Source: Caulobacteraceae bacterium | GTDB taxonomy: Bacteria; Pseudomonadota; Alphaproteobacteria; Caulobacterales; Caulobacteraceae | Assembly (NCBI GenBank): GCA_019748095.1 | Contig: JAIEQA010000017.1 | Coordinates: 1-64,000, forward strand | DNA: 64,000 bases | Direction: 5' to 3' | Notes under the pieces: generated by a model | What the model was told of the DNA's origin: nothing | Databases searched by the model: none | The model's input: only the letters and a program-made list of their open reading frames with translations | In this document: in pieces, positions 1 through 9,642 of the stretch | Position numbering within the stretch: position 1 is the stretch's first letter | Layout: each line of letters starts with the position of its first letter | Translations under genes and position numbers: made by a program

Positions 1-120
1 GCCGAGGGCACCAACATCCTGGACGCGCGCCAGGCGGTCTATTTCGGCAACGAGAACCGCCCGTTCCAGATCCACGAATACGGCCCCAGCTACAACGTCG
101 GCCTCCGCGCCACGTTCTAG
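1..120 (+). CDS. TonB-dependent receptor, C-terminal end (partial)
   Basis: The reading frame is open from the first base to a TAG at 118-120 and encodes the last 39 residues of a protein whose start lies outside the window. The tail (NENRPFQIHEYGPSYNVGLRATF) has alternating hydrophobic residues and ends in a terminal Phe, as the last beta-strand of an outer-membrane barrel does. The phrase 'YGPSYNVGLRATF' is typical of TonB-dependent receptor C-termini in Caulobacterales. The substrate cannot be inferred from this piece. A hairpin follows 15 bases after the stop. Confidence 0.75.
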   Translation, partial: AEGTNILDARQAVYFGNENRPFQIHEYGPSYNVGLRATF

Positions 121-134
121 CCCCTACGCCCCGA

Positions 135-159
135 GGCGGACCCGCATCCCGGGTCCGCC
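135..159 (+). terminator. Hairpin after TonB receptor fragment
   Basis: A perfect 9-bp stem, GGCGGACCC at 135-143 and GGGTCCGCC at 151-159, closes a 7-base loop. It starts 15 bases after the receptor stop, so it probably ends or stabilises that transcript. There is no T-tract, so intrinsic termination is not certain. Confidence 0.45.
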
Positions 160-166
160 GAAGGCC

Positions 167-199
167 GGCCGTATGGCCCTCGACCCGGCCCATACGGCC
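167..199. repeat. 10-bp inverted repeat
   Basis: GGCCGTATGG at 167-176 and CCATACGGCC at 190-199 form a perfect 10-bp inverted repeat around a 13-base spacer. The right arm belongs to the fragment that resembles the 5' end of the neighbouring HTH gene, so the structure may be a by-product of a local duplication rather than a regulatory site. Confidence 0.4.
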
Positions 200-241
200 T
201 GTGCCCCCTGCCTGATCTCGCGCCGCTCTGCCGTCTGGTCA
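189..241 (-). pseudogene. Decayed copy of the 5' end of the HTH gene at 486-1241
   Basis: On the minus strand this segment reads ...AERREIRQGAQAVWAG.... The annotated gene starting at 1241 begins MTERREIRQRSQAVWD. The nucleotide match runs over about 42 bases with about six differences and is in the same orientation. Nothing recognisable as the rest of the gene follows, and no start codon fits. It looks like a remnant of a duplicated or recombined copy lying just beyond the 3' end of the intact gene. Confidence 0.5.
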
Positions 242-460
242 TCCCGGCAACAGCGCAGCGAAGATCACCTTGTCATCCCCAACGAAGCGAAGCGGAGATC
301 GGGGACGACTCTCGCCACACCCCCCCGCCCCGGAGCCCATCCGGGGCGATGGTCGGGGTGGCAACCCGTCTCCCGGTCCAGCCCTCCGGGCCGCCCGGGA
401 GCAACGGGGAAAAAGTCCCCTTCCGTCCCGGCTCTCCGCTTCGCTGCGGCCGGGATGACA
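239..460. repeat. Dispersed intergenic inverted repeat
   Basis: This 365-base gap (121-485) holds no convincing gene. A left arm at 272-309 (GTCATCCCC...GGGGACGAC) and a right arm at 415-459 (GTCCCC...CGGGATGAC) are imperfect inverted copies sharing the core CGAAGCGGAGA. A third partial copy starts near 239. Read as protein, the arms give phrases such as CHPGRSEAESRDG, which commonly appear as spurious ORFs from dispersed non-coding repeats in alphaproteobacterial genomes. Confidence 0.6.
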
Positions 461-485
461 ACCACTGACCACTCGCCAGCGCGGG

Positions 486-1241
486 TCACCCATCGGCCAA
501 AGAAGATCCACCCTTCCCCGCCCACCAAATCGGCCGGATGAACGGCCCCTCCAGCGGCTTCAGCGTCCCGTCCGGTTCCCAATAGTCTCTCGCCCAGCCG
601 CCCCGGGTGCCTTGTTCGAAATCATGCCGGGCGATCTCCGGCCCCAGGTTCGCGGCGCGCCAGTGATAGGCGGCGTGGCCGAAGGCGCTGGTGATGCCGT
701 AGCCGGTGTCGCCCAGCATGGCCTCCGCGTTCTTGACCGCCATTTCCAGCGACACCCGCTCCAGCGCCCGGAAATCGAACTCATCCCCATATCGCCCGGC
801 CCCGTTGTCCTCCACCAGATCAATGTGCGCCTCGTCCCACGGCCGGGCCTGGGCCTCCAGAAACTGCGCCAGCCCCTGAACGGCCTTCAGCAGGCTCAGG
901 GCCTCCGACCCGCGTCCGGCGGCGATCAGGGCGGCGGCATGCCGAATGCCCGCCTCCCCCGCCGTCTCCGGATCGATCCCGGCCGGTCCCTCGGCCGCCG
1001 TCGCCAGCGCGGTGTCCGCCCGCCCGTCCAGCCGCGCCGCCTCGGCCTGCGCCTCGGCGTCCGCCCCGGCCATCGCCGCCTTGCGGGTCCAGCCCTCGGC
1101 ATTGGCCCGATAGCGCAGGTTGCCGTAACCGACGTCGAACCGGCGGGCCACCGACCGCGCCGGCTCGCCCGCCAGATAGGCCGCCTTGACCCTGTCCCAT
1201 ACGGCCTGCGACCGCTGCCTGATCTCGCGTCTCTCTGTCAT
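486..1241 (-). CDS. HTH-containing protein of unknown function
   Basis: This 251-residue protein has an N-terminal helix-turn-helix-like stretch at about residues 10-55 (VWDRVKAAYLAGEPARSVARRFDVGYGNLRYRANAEGW). The pattern resembles the DNA-binding end of phage terminase small subunits and transposase-like regulators. The middle is Ala/Glu rich and probably helical. The C-terminal 80 residues (KNAEAMLGDTGYGITSAFGHAAYHW...) match nothing I recognise. No phage genes lie nearby, so a terminase role is unlikely. It is monocistronic, reads leftward, and is separated from rpoD by a terminator and a dispersed repeat. A degraded copy of its first codons lies beyond its stop. Confidence 0.65.
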   Translation of the reverse strand: MTERREIRQRSQAVWDRVKAAYLAGEPARSVARRFDVGYGNLRYRANAEGWTRKAAMAGADAEAQAEAARLDGRADTALATAAEGPAGIDPETAGEAGIRHAAALIAAGRGSEALSLLKAVQGLAQFLEAQARPWDEAHIDLVEDNGAGRYGDEFDFRALERVSLEMAVKNAEAMLGDTGYGITSAFGHAAYHWRAANLGPEIARHDFEQGTRGGWARDYWEPDGTLKPLEGPFIRPIWWAGKGGSSLADG

Positions 1242-1261
1242 CCGCGCACGATAGAGCGCCG

Positions 1262-1503
1262 ATACGTCAGAATCGGTCGTGTGGGTTGGCGCGATTGGTC
1301 AGGTTGGTGATCGGGACTGACCGGTTTGGTCACGCCTCCCCCTCTCCCGGCGGGAGAGGGCTTGAGGCTCGCAGAGCGCAGCGATGCGCCAGCCGAAAGG
1401 GTGAGGGGCACCCCGCCACCCGTTACGCACCGCCCCCTCACCCTTTCGCACAAGGACGATCACTGCGTGACCGTGTGCTCAAGCCCTCTCCCGCCGGGAG
1501 AGG
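1262..1503. repeat. Dispersed inverted repeat, copy A
   Basis: The 330-base gap between the HTH gene and rpoD is mostly one element. A 26-base arm at 1341-1366 (CCTCTCCCGG...GGCTTGAG) recurs perfectly inverted at 1478-1503. An inner 15-base arm at 1394-1408 recurs inverted at 1434-1448. A second copy of the family lies at 26952-27141. Both copies are preceded at a similar distance by the same 14 bases, TACGTCAGAATCGG (1264-1277 here). There is no open frame inside. It looks like a non-autonomous palindromic repeat able to fold into a long hairpin. Confidence 0.75.
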
Positions 1504-1508
1504 GAATG

Positions 1509-1539
1509 AAAAAGGGCCGCTCCCTTCCGGAAGCGGCCC
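1509..1539 (-). terminator. Rho-independent terminator of dnaG-rpoD
   Basis: Read on the minus strand, an 8-bp GC-rich stem (GGGCCGCT at 1514-1521 paired with AGCGGCCC at 1532-1539) is followed by five T residues (AAAAA at 1509-1513 on the plus strand). It lies 33 bases beyond the rpoD stop and has the classic shape of an intrinsic terminator. Confidence 0.8.
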
Positions 1540-1571
1540 CAATCACTAACCACTAACCACCAACCACCGCC

Positions 1572-3533
<1,962 letters not shown>

Positions 3534-3624
3534 GAAGTCTATGTCTCCGGCCGGAAGGACAAGCCGGCCCCTCGGCAAAAATGCAACATCCGTTCCAAAA
3601 CAGAACGCATACGAAGCCGGTTCG

Positions 3625-5493
3625 TTACGAAACCGCCTCGTCGTCCCAGATCGTCCCGGTCCTGATGGCTCGCCGCAATGCGTCGCGCTCCGCCTTCAGA
3701 CGACTGAAGGCGGATGCGTCGAAAGCGTGATTCGCTCCCGACTTCGCTGACGCCAGCGCCGCGTCCAGACCCGCCACGCGGGTCAGGGCATCGAAGCCTT
3801 GCGACCACCGGACCCTTGCTTCGGCGAGGGGCGCATTCGCGGCCAGGAAAGGCGCGCCGGACTTCGCCGCCGCCTTCTCGACCTCGCGCACTAAAGCATC
3901 GTGTCCGGAGGTGGCGAAATGGCGACGCAGGGCCGCGCTGTCAAGCGTCTGGCCTGCAAAGCGCAGGCGCACCAGCTCCTGTGCCAGTCCATCCAGCGCC
4001 GGATCGCCAAACCCATGGGACGAGATCGCCTCCAGATGATCGTCCATCCGTTCAGGGTCTTCGATGGCCCCATGGGCCAAGGCTGCCGCGATCGGCTCGA
4101 TTGATCGGCTCAGGGCCTGCATCGCCTCGGCACCTTCGGCGGTCTGGCCCAGTTTGGGCGGAGGGCCCGGCTTCCAGCGCCCGCCGGCTGGCCGCCTCGC
4201 CGCTGCGGGGCGCACAGAGGGGAACAGGGCATCAAACCGTTCGAACATCTCGCGGCGATATTGTTCGGCCAGGTCCTTGTCCTGGATGGCCGCCGCCGCC
4301 TGCCGGAGCCGTCCTTTCAATCCCGCCTTGCGCTCGGGCGTATCCAGCGGCTCGACCTCGACCTCACGCCGGAACAACATTTCGGCAAAGGGGCGGGTCT
4401 CCGCCATCGCCTGCCTCAGCGCCGGCGCGCCGCGCTCCCTCAGGATATCATCCGGATCCTGCCCACCCTCCAGCAGGGCAAACCGGAAGGAGCGGCCGGG
4501 CTTCAACAGCGGCAGCGCCCGCTCGATGGCGCGCCACGCCGCTCTCTGGCCGGCACCATCCCCATCGAAACATAGCAGCGGCTCGGACGACACCCGCCAC
4601 AGCAGCGCCATCTGATCCTCGGTCAGGGCCGTCCCCATCGGTGCCACGGCGGGAAGGCCCGCACGCTGGCAGGCGATGACATCCATATAGCCCTCGACCA
4701 CGATCACACTCTGGGTCGATTTCGACTCGGCCCCGAGGATGCGTCGCGCCTCGGGCAGGCCGTAGAGCGTTGCGCCCTTGTGAAAGAGCGGGCTCTCGGG
4801 GCCGTTCAGATACTTGGCCCGGTCATCCGGATTCATCGCCCGGCCGCCGAAGCTGACCAGACGCCCGCGGGCATCGAGGATCGGGAACATCAGCCGGTCG
4901 CGGAACCGGTCATAAGGATTGCCCCCGCCCTCCGGCGCGATCAGCAGACCGGCTTCGACCAGATCGCCCGGCCGCGCGCCCCGCTGCACCAGCGCCGCCT
5001 TCAGCCCCTCACGATCATTGGGTGCGTAGCCGAGGCCGAACCGGTCCCACTGATCCTCCGGCACGCCGCGCTTCTCCAGATAATCCCGCGCCGCCTTGCC
5101 GGCGGACCGGCGCAGGTTGGCGGCGAACCATTTCTGGGCCAGGTCCATCCAGTCCGACAGGCCTTGCTTGCGGGCCTCGCGCTCGGCCGCCTGGGGGTCC
5201 TCGGCCGGCATCTGCATGCCGGCCTCGGCCGCCAGCCGCTCGACCGCCTCGGGAAAGGACAGCCGCTCCGTCTCCTGCAGGAACGAGATCACATCGCCGT
5301 GCTTCCCGGACGAGAAGTCGTGAAAGAACCCCTTGTCGTCGTTGACGAAAAACGACGGGGATTTCTCCTTGGTGAAGGGACTGAGGCCAACCCACTCGCG
5401 CCCCTGGCGCTTGAGTTTCACCGACCGCCCGATCACGTCGGACGGCCGAAGGCGAGCCTTCAATTCCTCAAGGAAGCGATCATCAAAACGCAC
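3625..5493 (-). CDS. dnaG: DNA primase DnaG
   Basis: DnaG makes RNA primers for replication. The 622-residue protein has the N-terminal CHC2-type fold (residues 1-100), a TOPRIM core with [15 protein letters not shown] and the metal-binding [16 protein letters not shown], and a C-terminal helicase-interacting region. The zinc-ligand positions are all replaced: [13 protein letters not shown] has Ser38 and Thr41, and HDFSSGK has Asp59 and Ser62, where the usual motif is C-x2-H and C-x2-C. To my knowledge this loss is common in alphaproteobacterial DnaG, so it is probably functional. A CtrA-like box lies 36-50 bases upstream of the start. rpoD follows after 91 bases. Confidence 0.97.
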   Translation of the reverse strand: MRFDDRFLEELKARLRPSDVIGRSVKLKRQGREWVGLSPFTKEKSPSFFVNDDKGFFHDFSSGKHGDVISFLQETERLSFPEAVERLAAEAGMQMPAEDPQAAEREARKQGLSDWMDLAQKWFAANLRRSAGKAARDYLEKRGVPEDQWDRFGLGYAPNDREGLKAALVQRGARPGDLVEAGLLIAPEGGGNPYDRFRDRLMFPILDARGRLVSFGGRAMNPDDRAKYLNGPESPLFHKGATLYGLPEARRILGAESKSTQSVIVVEGYMDVIACQRAGLPAVAPMGTALTEDQMALLWRVSSEPLLCFDGDGAGQRAAWRAIERALPLLKPGRSFRFALLEGGQDPDDILRERGAPALRQAMAETRPFAEMLFRREVEVEPLDTPERKAGLKGRLRQAAAAIQDKDLAEQYRREMFERFDALFPSVRPAAARRPAGGRWKPGPPPKLGQTAEGAEAMQALSRSIEPIAAALAHGAIEDPERMDDHLEAISSHGFGDPALDGLAQELVRLRFAGQTLDSAALRRHFATSGHDALVREVEKAAAKSGAPFLAANAPLAEARVRWSQGFDALTRVAGLDAALASAKSGANHAFDASAFSRLKAERDALRRAIRTGTIWDDEAVS

Positions 5494-5528
5494 CCGGCCT
5501 TATAGCCCGCGTCGGCGCAGGAGGGACG

Positions 5529-5543
5529 TTAACGCTTGCTTAA
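5529..5543. promoter_or_regulatory. CtrA-type box upstream of dnaG
   Basis: TTAA at 5529-5532 and TTAA at 5540-5543 are separated by exactly seven bases, matching the TTAA-N7-TTAA consensus of the Caulobacterales cell-cycle regulator CtrA. Both half-sites continue with C (TTAAC), as in strong sites. It lies 36-50 bases before the dnaG start codon. Binding is inferred, not shown. Confidence 0.55.
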
Positions 5544-5609
5544 CCAAGATGGCGACGAAAAGTCTATAACTTAATGATTTAAATGACATTATTTCGGCAG
5601 ATCGCGGAA

Positions 5610-5618
5610 CTATCCACA
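5610..5618 (+). promoter_or_regulatory. DnaA-box-like nonamer
   Basis: CTATCCACA differs from the DnaA box TTATCCACA only at the first base. It sits in an unusually AT-rich stretch (about 5550-5650) in the divergent gap between dnaG and a small hypothetical gene, 67 bases upstream of the CtrA-like box. A single nonamer is weak evidence alone. Confidence 0.35.
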
Positions 5619-5688
5619 ACAGACGTGGTTAATCCACCGTTCCCTTGGGCGCAGAAGCGCCAACCGTTCTGCACCCGGAGAGGCGCTC

Positions 5689-5955
5689 ATGTTCATCGCA
5701 ATCGTCCGTCCTGCGGTCGAACCGGCTGGGCTAGACCCTATCGCTGTCCCCTACGGCCCTGTGATCCCAGCCCTCAAGCCCCGCGCCCTGCATGCCCGCC
5801 TGCTGGAGAATGCCGCCCAACGCCGACTGCGCGGCCTCGAGCGAAAGCGCGCCGACCGGCCGGAGGACGCGGACTATTGGCTGCGTGCCGCACCCGTTGC
5901 CGTCCGCAAGGCCTGCGCCCTGCGCGAAGATCGGAACTTTGCGCCGCTGCCGTGA
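5689..5955 (+). CDS. Small hypothetical protein
   Basis: An 88-residue ORF begins at an ATG preceded by GGAGAGGCGCTC, a good ribosome-binding site. The product (MFIAIVRPAVEPAGL...) has no signal peptide or membrane segment. Its C-terminal half is rich in Arg and Ala (RLLENAAQRRLRGLERKRADRPEDADYWLRAA) and probably helical. I do not recognise a family. It is divergent from dnaG across the AT-rich region with CtrA- and DnaA-like sites and ends 20 bases before the convergent patatin gene. The start signal and position favour a real gene. Confidence 0.5.
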   Translation: MFIAIVRPAVEPAGLDPIAVPYGPVIPALKPRALHARLLENAAQRRLRGLERKRADRPEDADYWLRAAPVAVRKACALREDRNFAPLP

Positions 5956-5974
5956 CAGAGGGCGGTCCTGCGGC

Positions 5975-7111
5975 TCAGCGCCAGACATCACCGGTCATCG
6001 CCCCCTTGCGCCCCACCTCATAGACGGCGGTCATCGACTCCACGCTGAAATCGAGCGCCGAAGCCTCTGAGTCGTCGGGAAGGGCGGCGTATCGAAAGAA
6101 CATGTCGTTCCGGTCGGCGAAGGCACGGTTGCCCTGCAGCGTCGTGATCAGGGACGCTCGCAGCAGGATGTCGATACTTCGTCCCAGTACGCTCTGGGGC
6201 GTGTCGCGGGTGATGTCGAACACCGGGTTCGTGCGCCCGTTGATGACGATGTAGAAGCGGGCATTGCGCAGCGTCCCGGACGGTTCCCGGAATGCCCAGA
6301 GGGTTTCCGGCACCGCGAGGAAAGGGGTCGTCACGCCCCCGTCGACGTGCATCTCCTCGAAGGCGAGACCGGCATTGTCCGACGGAATCAGCACGGGCGG
6401 GAAGGCTCCGGGAATGCTGGCCGAGGCGACGAGGACGCTGCGGAACAGGGCGAGGGCCTCGGGCGTGCCCTGGGTCGCGATGGCCCCCATGTCCCAGCTG
6501 ACGCCGCGCTGGGAATCGAGATCCGTCGTGGCGACGAGAAGCACGCGGCCCTTCGCATACTCCGCCGCCACAGCCGCCAGGATCCCGGCATCGACATAGC
6601 GTTCGACGAGATCACGCAGTGGTTCGGGCCTGTAGATGCCAGACCCTATGAGAGCGCCCAGCCCCTGAGGCTGCAAAAGGCCGGCGGCGGCACCGCCCGT
6701 ATAGGCCTCGGCCAGTTCGTCGTCGTAGTCGGGTCCCAGAAACACAAAGGGGGCAGCCAGGGCACCCGTAGACACGCCGGTGACAACCTCAAAGTCCGGC
6801 CGCTCACCTGACTCACTCCAGCCCTTCATCAGCCCGGCCGTAAAGGCCCCGTTTGAGCCGCCCCCCGACAGGGCGATGAAATCCAGCCGCCCGTCCGGTC
6901 CGACCGGAACCCCCTCGCGAAACCCTTGCTGGAACAGGGCTGCACGGTCCTCTGCGTCCAGATAGACGCGGAGGGGATGACCGGGAGCCGACACCAGCCC
7001 CATGGGTCTGGCCGTCTCCCGATCCTGTATGTCGAAGGTGGAGCGCGCGCCGCTGGCGCAGGCCCCGAGAGCCAAGACGAGCAGGAGAAGGGTGAAGGCT
7101 CTGACGGTCAC
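5975..7111 (-). CDS. Patatin-like phospholipase lipoprotein
   Basis: This 378-residue protein begins with a lipoprotein signal (LLLLVLALGAC, Cys18), so it is probably membrane anchored after export. The patatin catalytic fold is clear: oxyanion loop GGGSNGAF (about 83-90), nucleophile motif GVSTG with Ser114, and the Asp of HVDGG at Asp257, giving the Ser-Asp dyad. Such enzymes hydrolyse acyl esters of phospholipids, but the substrate here is unknown. It is the last gene of a leftward run, 41 bases after carA, and may share its transcript. The 3' end is convergent with the small ORF at 5689-5955. Confidence 0.88.
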   Translation of the reverse strand: MTVRAFTLLLLVLALGACASGARSTFDIQDRETARPMGLVSAPGHPLRVYLDAEDRAALFQQGFREGVPVGPDGRLDFIALSGGGSNGAFTAGLMKGWSESGERPDFEVVTGVSTGALAAPFVFLGPDYDDELAEAYTGGAAAGLLQPQGLGALIGSGIYRPEPLRDLVERYVDAGILAAVAAEYAKGRVLLVATTDLDSQRGVSWDMGAIATQGTPEALALFRSVLVASASIPGAFPPVLIPSDNAGLAFEEMHVDGGVTTPFLAVPETLWAFREPSGTLRNARFYIVINGRTNPVFDITRDTPQSVLGRSIDILLRASLITTLQGNRAFADRNDMFFRYAALPDDSEASALDFSVESMTAVYEVGRKGAMTGDVWR

Positions 7112-7152
7112 CCTATCCGTCTAGCATGGACTGGTGACAGTCCGATGCAATC

Positions 7153-8310
7153 CTAGCGGTCCAGCATCTCCGCGAACCGATCGAACAGATACAGGCTGTC
7201 GGTCGGCCCCGGGGAAGCCTCCGGGTGGTGCTGGACGCTGAACACCGGCCGGTCCTTCAGCTGGATACCGCAGTTGGTGCCGTCGAACAGCGACACATGT
7301 GTCTCCATGACGGAGTCCGGCAGGCTCTCGCGATCCACGGTGAAGCCGTGGTTCATCGACACGATCTCGACCTTGCCGGTCGTCAGGTCCTTCACAGGAT
7401 GGTTCGCCCCGTGGTGACCCTGATCCATCTTTACGGTCCGGGCCCCGAGCGCAAGGGCCAACATCTGGTGTCCAAGGCAGATGCCGAAGACGGGCTTGCC
7501 GCTGCCCACCAGCTTGCGGATCTCCGGGACGGCATATTCGCCCGTCGCCGCCGGATCGCCGGGGCCGTTCGAGAGCACGACGCCATCGGGCGACCGGGCG
7601 AGGATCTCTTCCGCGGTCGTTGTCGCCGGAACCACGGTAATCTTCGCTCCGGTAGAGGCGAGCGCGCGCAGAATGTTGCGCTTCACGCCGTAGTCGACGA
7701 CGACAACGCTCTTGCGACCGGTGGTCTTCGGATGGCCCTCCGGCCATGCCCAAAGCCCTTCGTCCCACTCAAAGGCCTGAAGTGTCGAGGCGGGCTTCGC
7801 CAGATCAAGACCGACCAGACCGGTCCAGCCCCTCGCCTCGGCAACCAGGGCCGGAAGATCGAACCGTCCGTCCGGATTGTGGGCGATGACGGCGTGCGGA
7901 GCGCCGTGATCGCGGATGCGCTGGGTCAGGGCCCGGGTGTCGATGCCGGCAAGGCCCACCACACCGCGTCGCTTCATCCAGCCGGCCAGATCGGCATCGC
8001 TGCGCCAGTTGGCCGGATCGGTCGGCAGGTCCCGGAAGATCGCGCCACGGGCCGAGGTGTCCGAGCCTCCTCCCATCTGCTCGAGATCCTCCAAATTCGT
8101 GCCCGTGTTTCCGACATGCGGAAAGGTGAAGGCCAGGATCTGGCTCATGTAGCTGGGGTCGGTCAGGATCTCCTGATAGCCGGTCATGGCGGTGTTGAAG
8201 ACCACCTCACCCAGGGCCGCCCCGGTGGCACCGACACCGATCCCCTGAAAGATGGTGCCATCGGAAAGGGCCAGCACACCAGTGCAGCCGGGGAGGAGCG
8301 TTTCGATCAT
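7153..8310 (-). CDS. carA: Carbamoyl-phosphate synthase small subunit CarA
   Basis: CarA hydrolyses glutamine and passes ammonia to CarB for carbamoyl phosphate synthesis, feeding pyrimidine and arginine pathways. The N-terminal CarA domain ([11 protein letters not shown]...[11 protein letters not shown]) is followed by a class I glutamine amidotransferase with Cys278 in FGICLGHQ and the His/Glu pair in [10 protein letters not shown] (about 361-364). The start at 8310 (MIETLLPG) has AAGGGA upstream. The ORF track start 11 codons earlier is less likely. It lies 45 bases after a DUF805 gene on the same strand. The partner carB is about 10.6 kb away on the other strand, unlike the usual carAB operon. 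Confidence 0.97.
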   Translation of the reverse strand: MIETLLPGCTGVLALSDGTIFQGIGVGATGAALGEVVFNTAMTGYQEILTDPSYMSQILAFTFPHVGNTGTNLEDLEQMGGGSDTSARGAIFRDLPTDPANWRSDADLAGWMKRRGVVGLAGIDTRALTQRIRDHGAPHAVIAHNPDGRFDLPALVAEARGWTGLVGLDLAKPASTLQAFEWDEGLWAWPEGHPKTTGRKSVVVVDYGVKRNILRALASTGAKITVVPATTTAEEILARSPDGVVLSNGPGDPAATGEYAVPEIRKLVGSGKPVFGICLGHQMLALALGARTVKMDQGHHGANHPVKDLTTGKVEIVSMNHGFTVDRESLPDSVMETHVSLFDGTNCGIQLKDRPVFSVQHHPEASPGPTDSLYLFDRFAEMLDR

Positions 8311-8355
8311 GGCCGTTCCCTTACACCGAATCCCGGCGAACAAACGGCGGCGTTG

Positions 8356-8760
8356 CTAGATGGATGCCTCGTCGCCGTCAAACGCGGCGCTGCCCGACGG
8401 GGCAGCGCCATAGGCGTTCAACCCGGGCTGACCCTTCTGGATGAACCAGATCAACAGCATCAGCCAGCCGAAGATCGGGATCAGCCACAGCAGGGCCCAC
8501 CAGCCAGACCGCCCGGTGTCGTGAAGTCGCCGGACGCTGACGGAGATGTTGGGCACGAGTGAGCCGATGGCGAAGATCGAGGTGAGCGGCTGGAGCAGAT
8601 CGCCATCGACGTCGAGAGCCGATGGAAAGACGGCGCGATCCAGCACCGAAAGCATGGCACTGACGATCAGGTAGAAGAGGAAATAGTACCAGAACTCCTT
8701 CCGGTCCGACCGGCCGCCGAAGTCGACGTAGCGCTTGTACGGGATGATGAAGCTGTTCAC
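8356..8760 (-). CDS. DUF805 inner-membrane protein
   Basis: This 134-residue protein carries the DUF805 signature: an N-terminal KRYVDFGGRSDRKEFWYYFLFY segment, then several hydrophobic helices and the conserved RRLHDTGRSGWWALL motif near the middle. The family is widespread in bacterial inner membranes and has no settled function. I chose the GTG at 8760 (VNSFIIPYKRYVDF), preceded by AGGGGG at about six bases. The ORF track adds 66 upstream residues with no family similarity, running into the neighbouring SDR gene. It lies between the SDR and carA, all leftward and closely spaced. Confidence 0.85.
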   Translation of the reverse strand: MNSFIIPYKRYVDFGGRSDRKEFWYYFLFYLIVSAMLSVLDRAVFPSALDVDGDLLQPLTSIFAIGSLVPNISVSVRRLHDTGRSGWWALLWLIPIFGWLMLLIWFIQKGQPGLNAYGAAPSGSAAFDGDEASI

Positions 8761-8827
8761 TGGAGCCCCCTGCGATCGCGCTTCACTTTCCGTTGCCCGG
8801 GCCCCCGTGGCAAGCCCGTCCGGTCCT

Positions 8828-9520
8828 TCAGGCTGGCACCCGCGCGCCGTCCCAGGCGAAGACCCCTCCGCTGTCGGCAGGCGCAAGCCCGTCCAGCACG
8901 GCCAGCAAGCAGGCGGCCGAGTAATCGGGTGTGAACAGTTTGTCCGTCGCCACCCCACGCTGGAACGGCTGGCTCAGGCCGGTGTCGACCGTGCCCGGAT
9001 GAAGCCCCGCCACGATCGCCTGCGGATGGGACCGTTGCAGTTCGATCGCCAGATTACGCAGGATCATGTTCAGTGCGGCCTTGGAGGCCCGGTAGCTGTG
9101 CCAGCCGCCCAGCCGGTTGTCACCGATGGAACCCACCCGGGCTGACAGGGCCGCGAAAACGCTCCGCCGATCGCGCGGCAACAGGGGCAGGAAATGCTTC
9201 GCCACCAGCGCGGGCCCGACGGTGTTGATCCGGTAGTCGCGCAGCAGGTGCTCGGCCGACAGTGCGCGCCAGCTGCGCTCGGGCTCATGACCCGAATGGA
9301 GGACGCCAGTCGCGACAAAGACGAGCGACGGCGCGGGCCCGGCAGAGACGCGCGCGGCGGCCGCCGCGACCGAGGCTTCAACCTCAAGATCCAATCCACC
9401 GGCACCCGATCGCGACAGGGCATGGACGACGGCATATCGACCGGAGGCGCGCAGCGCCTGCTCGACAGCGGCACCGACACCGCCCGACGCTCCAATCACC
9501 ACGGCAGAAGTCTCGGTCAT
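8828..9520 (-). CDS. Short-chain dehydrogenase/reductase family protein
   Basis: The 230-residue product has the Rossmann nucleotide-binding loop GASGGVGAAVE at about 10-20 and the catalytic Tyr143-x3-Lys147 (YRASK). An upstream Ser lies in SARVGS, and NTVGP is the structural Asn region. The short, CsgA/C-factor-like layout suggests an NAD(P)-dependent oxidoreductase of unknown substrate. The ATG at 9520 has AGAGGAAAG directly upstream, better than the longer ORF start. It is divergent from the secreted hydrolase at 9643 across a short AT-rich gap and is first in the leftward run toward carA. Confidence 0.87.
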   Translation of the reverse strand: MTETSAVVIGASGGVGAAVEQALRASGRYAVVHALSRSGAGGLDLEVEASVAAAAARVSAGPAPSLVFVATGVLHSGHEPERSWRALSAEHLLRDYRINTVGPALVAKHFLPLLPRDRRSVFAALSARVGSIGDNRLGGWHSYRASKAALNMILRNLAIELQRSHPQAIVAGLHPGTVDTGLSQPFQRGVATDKLFTPDYSAACLLAVLDGLAPADSGGVFAWDGARVPA

Positions 9521-9642
9521 CTTTCCTCTTCGCGCCCCGGGACCCGGCCTGTCCAGTTCGATCCCCCGCTCGCACTGTCGCACCCGTCTTGACCTTCGAA
9601 TAACTTTGTAGTTTAAAGTACTCTGCAATCAGAGAAGGCGAT

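Noticed and set aside
9603-9619. ACTTT-N7-AAAGT in the SDR/hydrolase divergent gap
   Set aside because: Short AT-rich half-sites in an AT-rich gap are likely by chance; no supporting second site.
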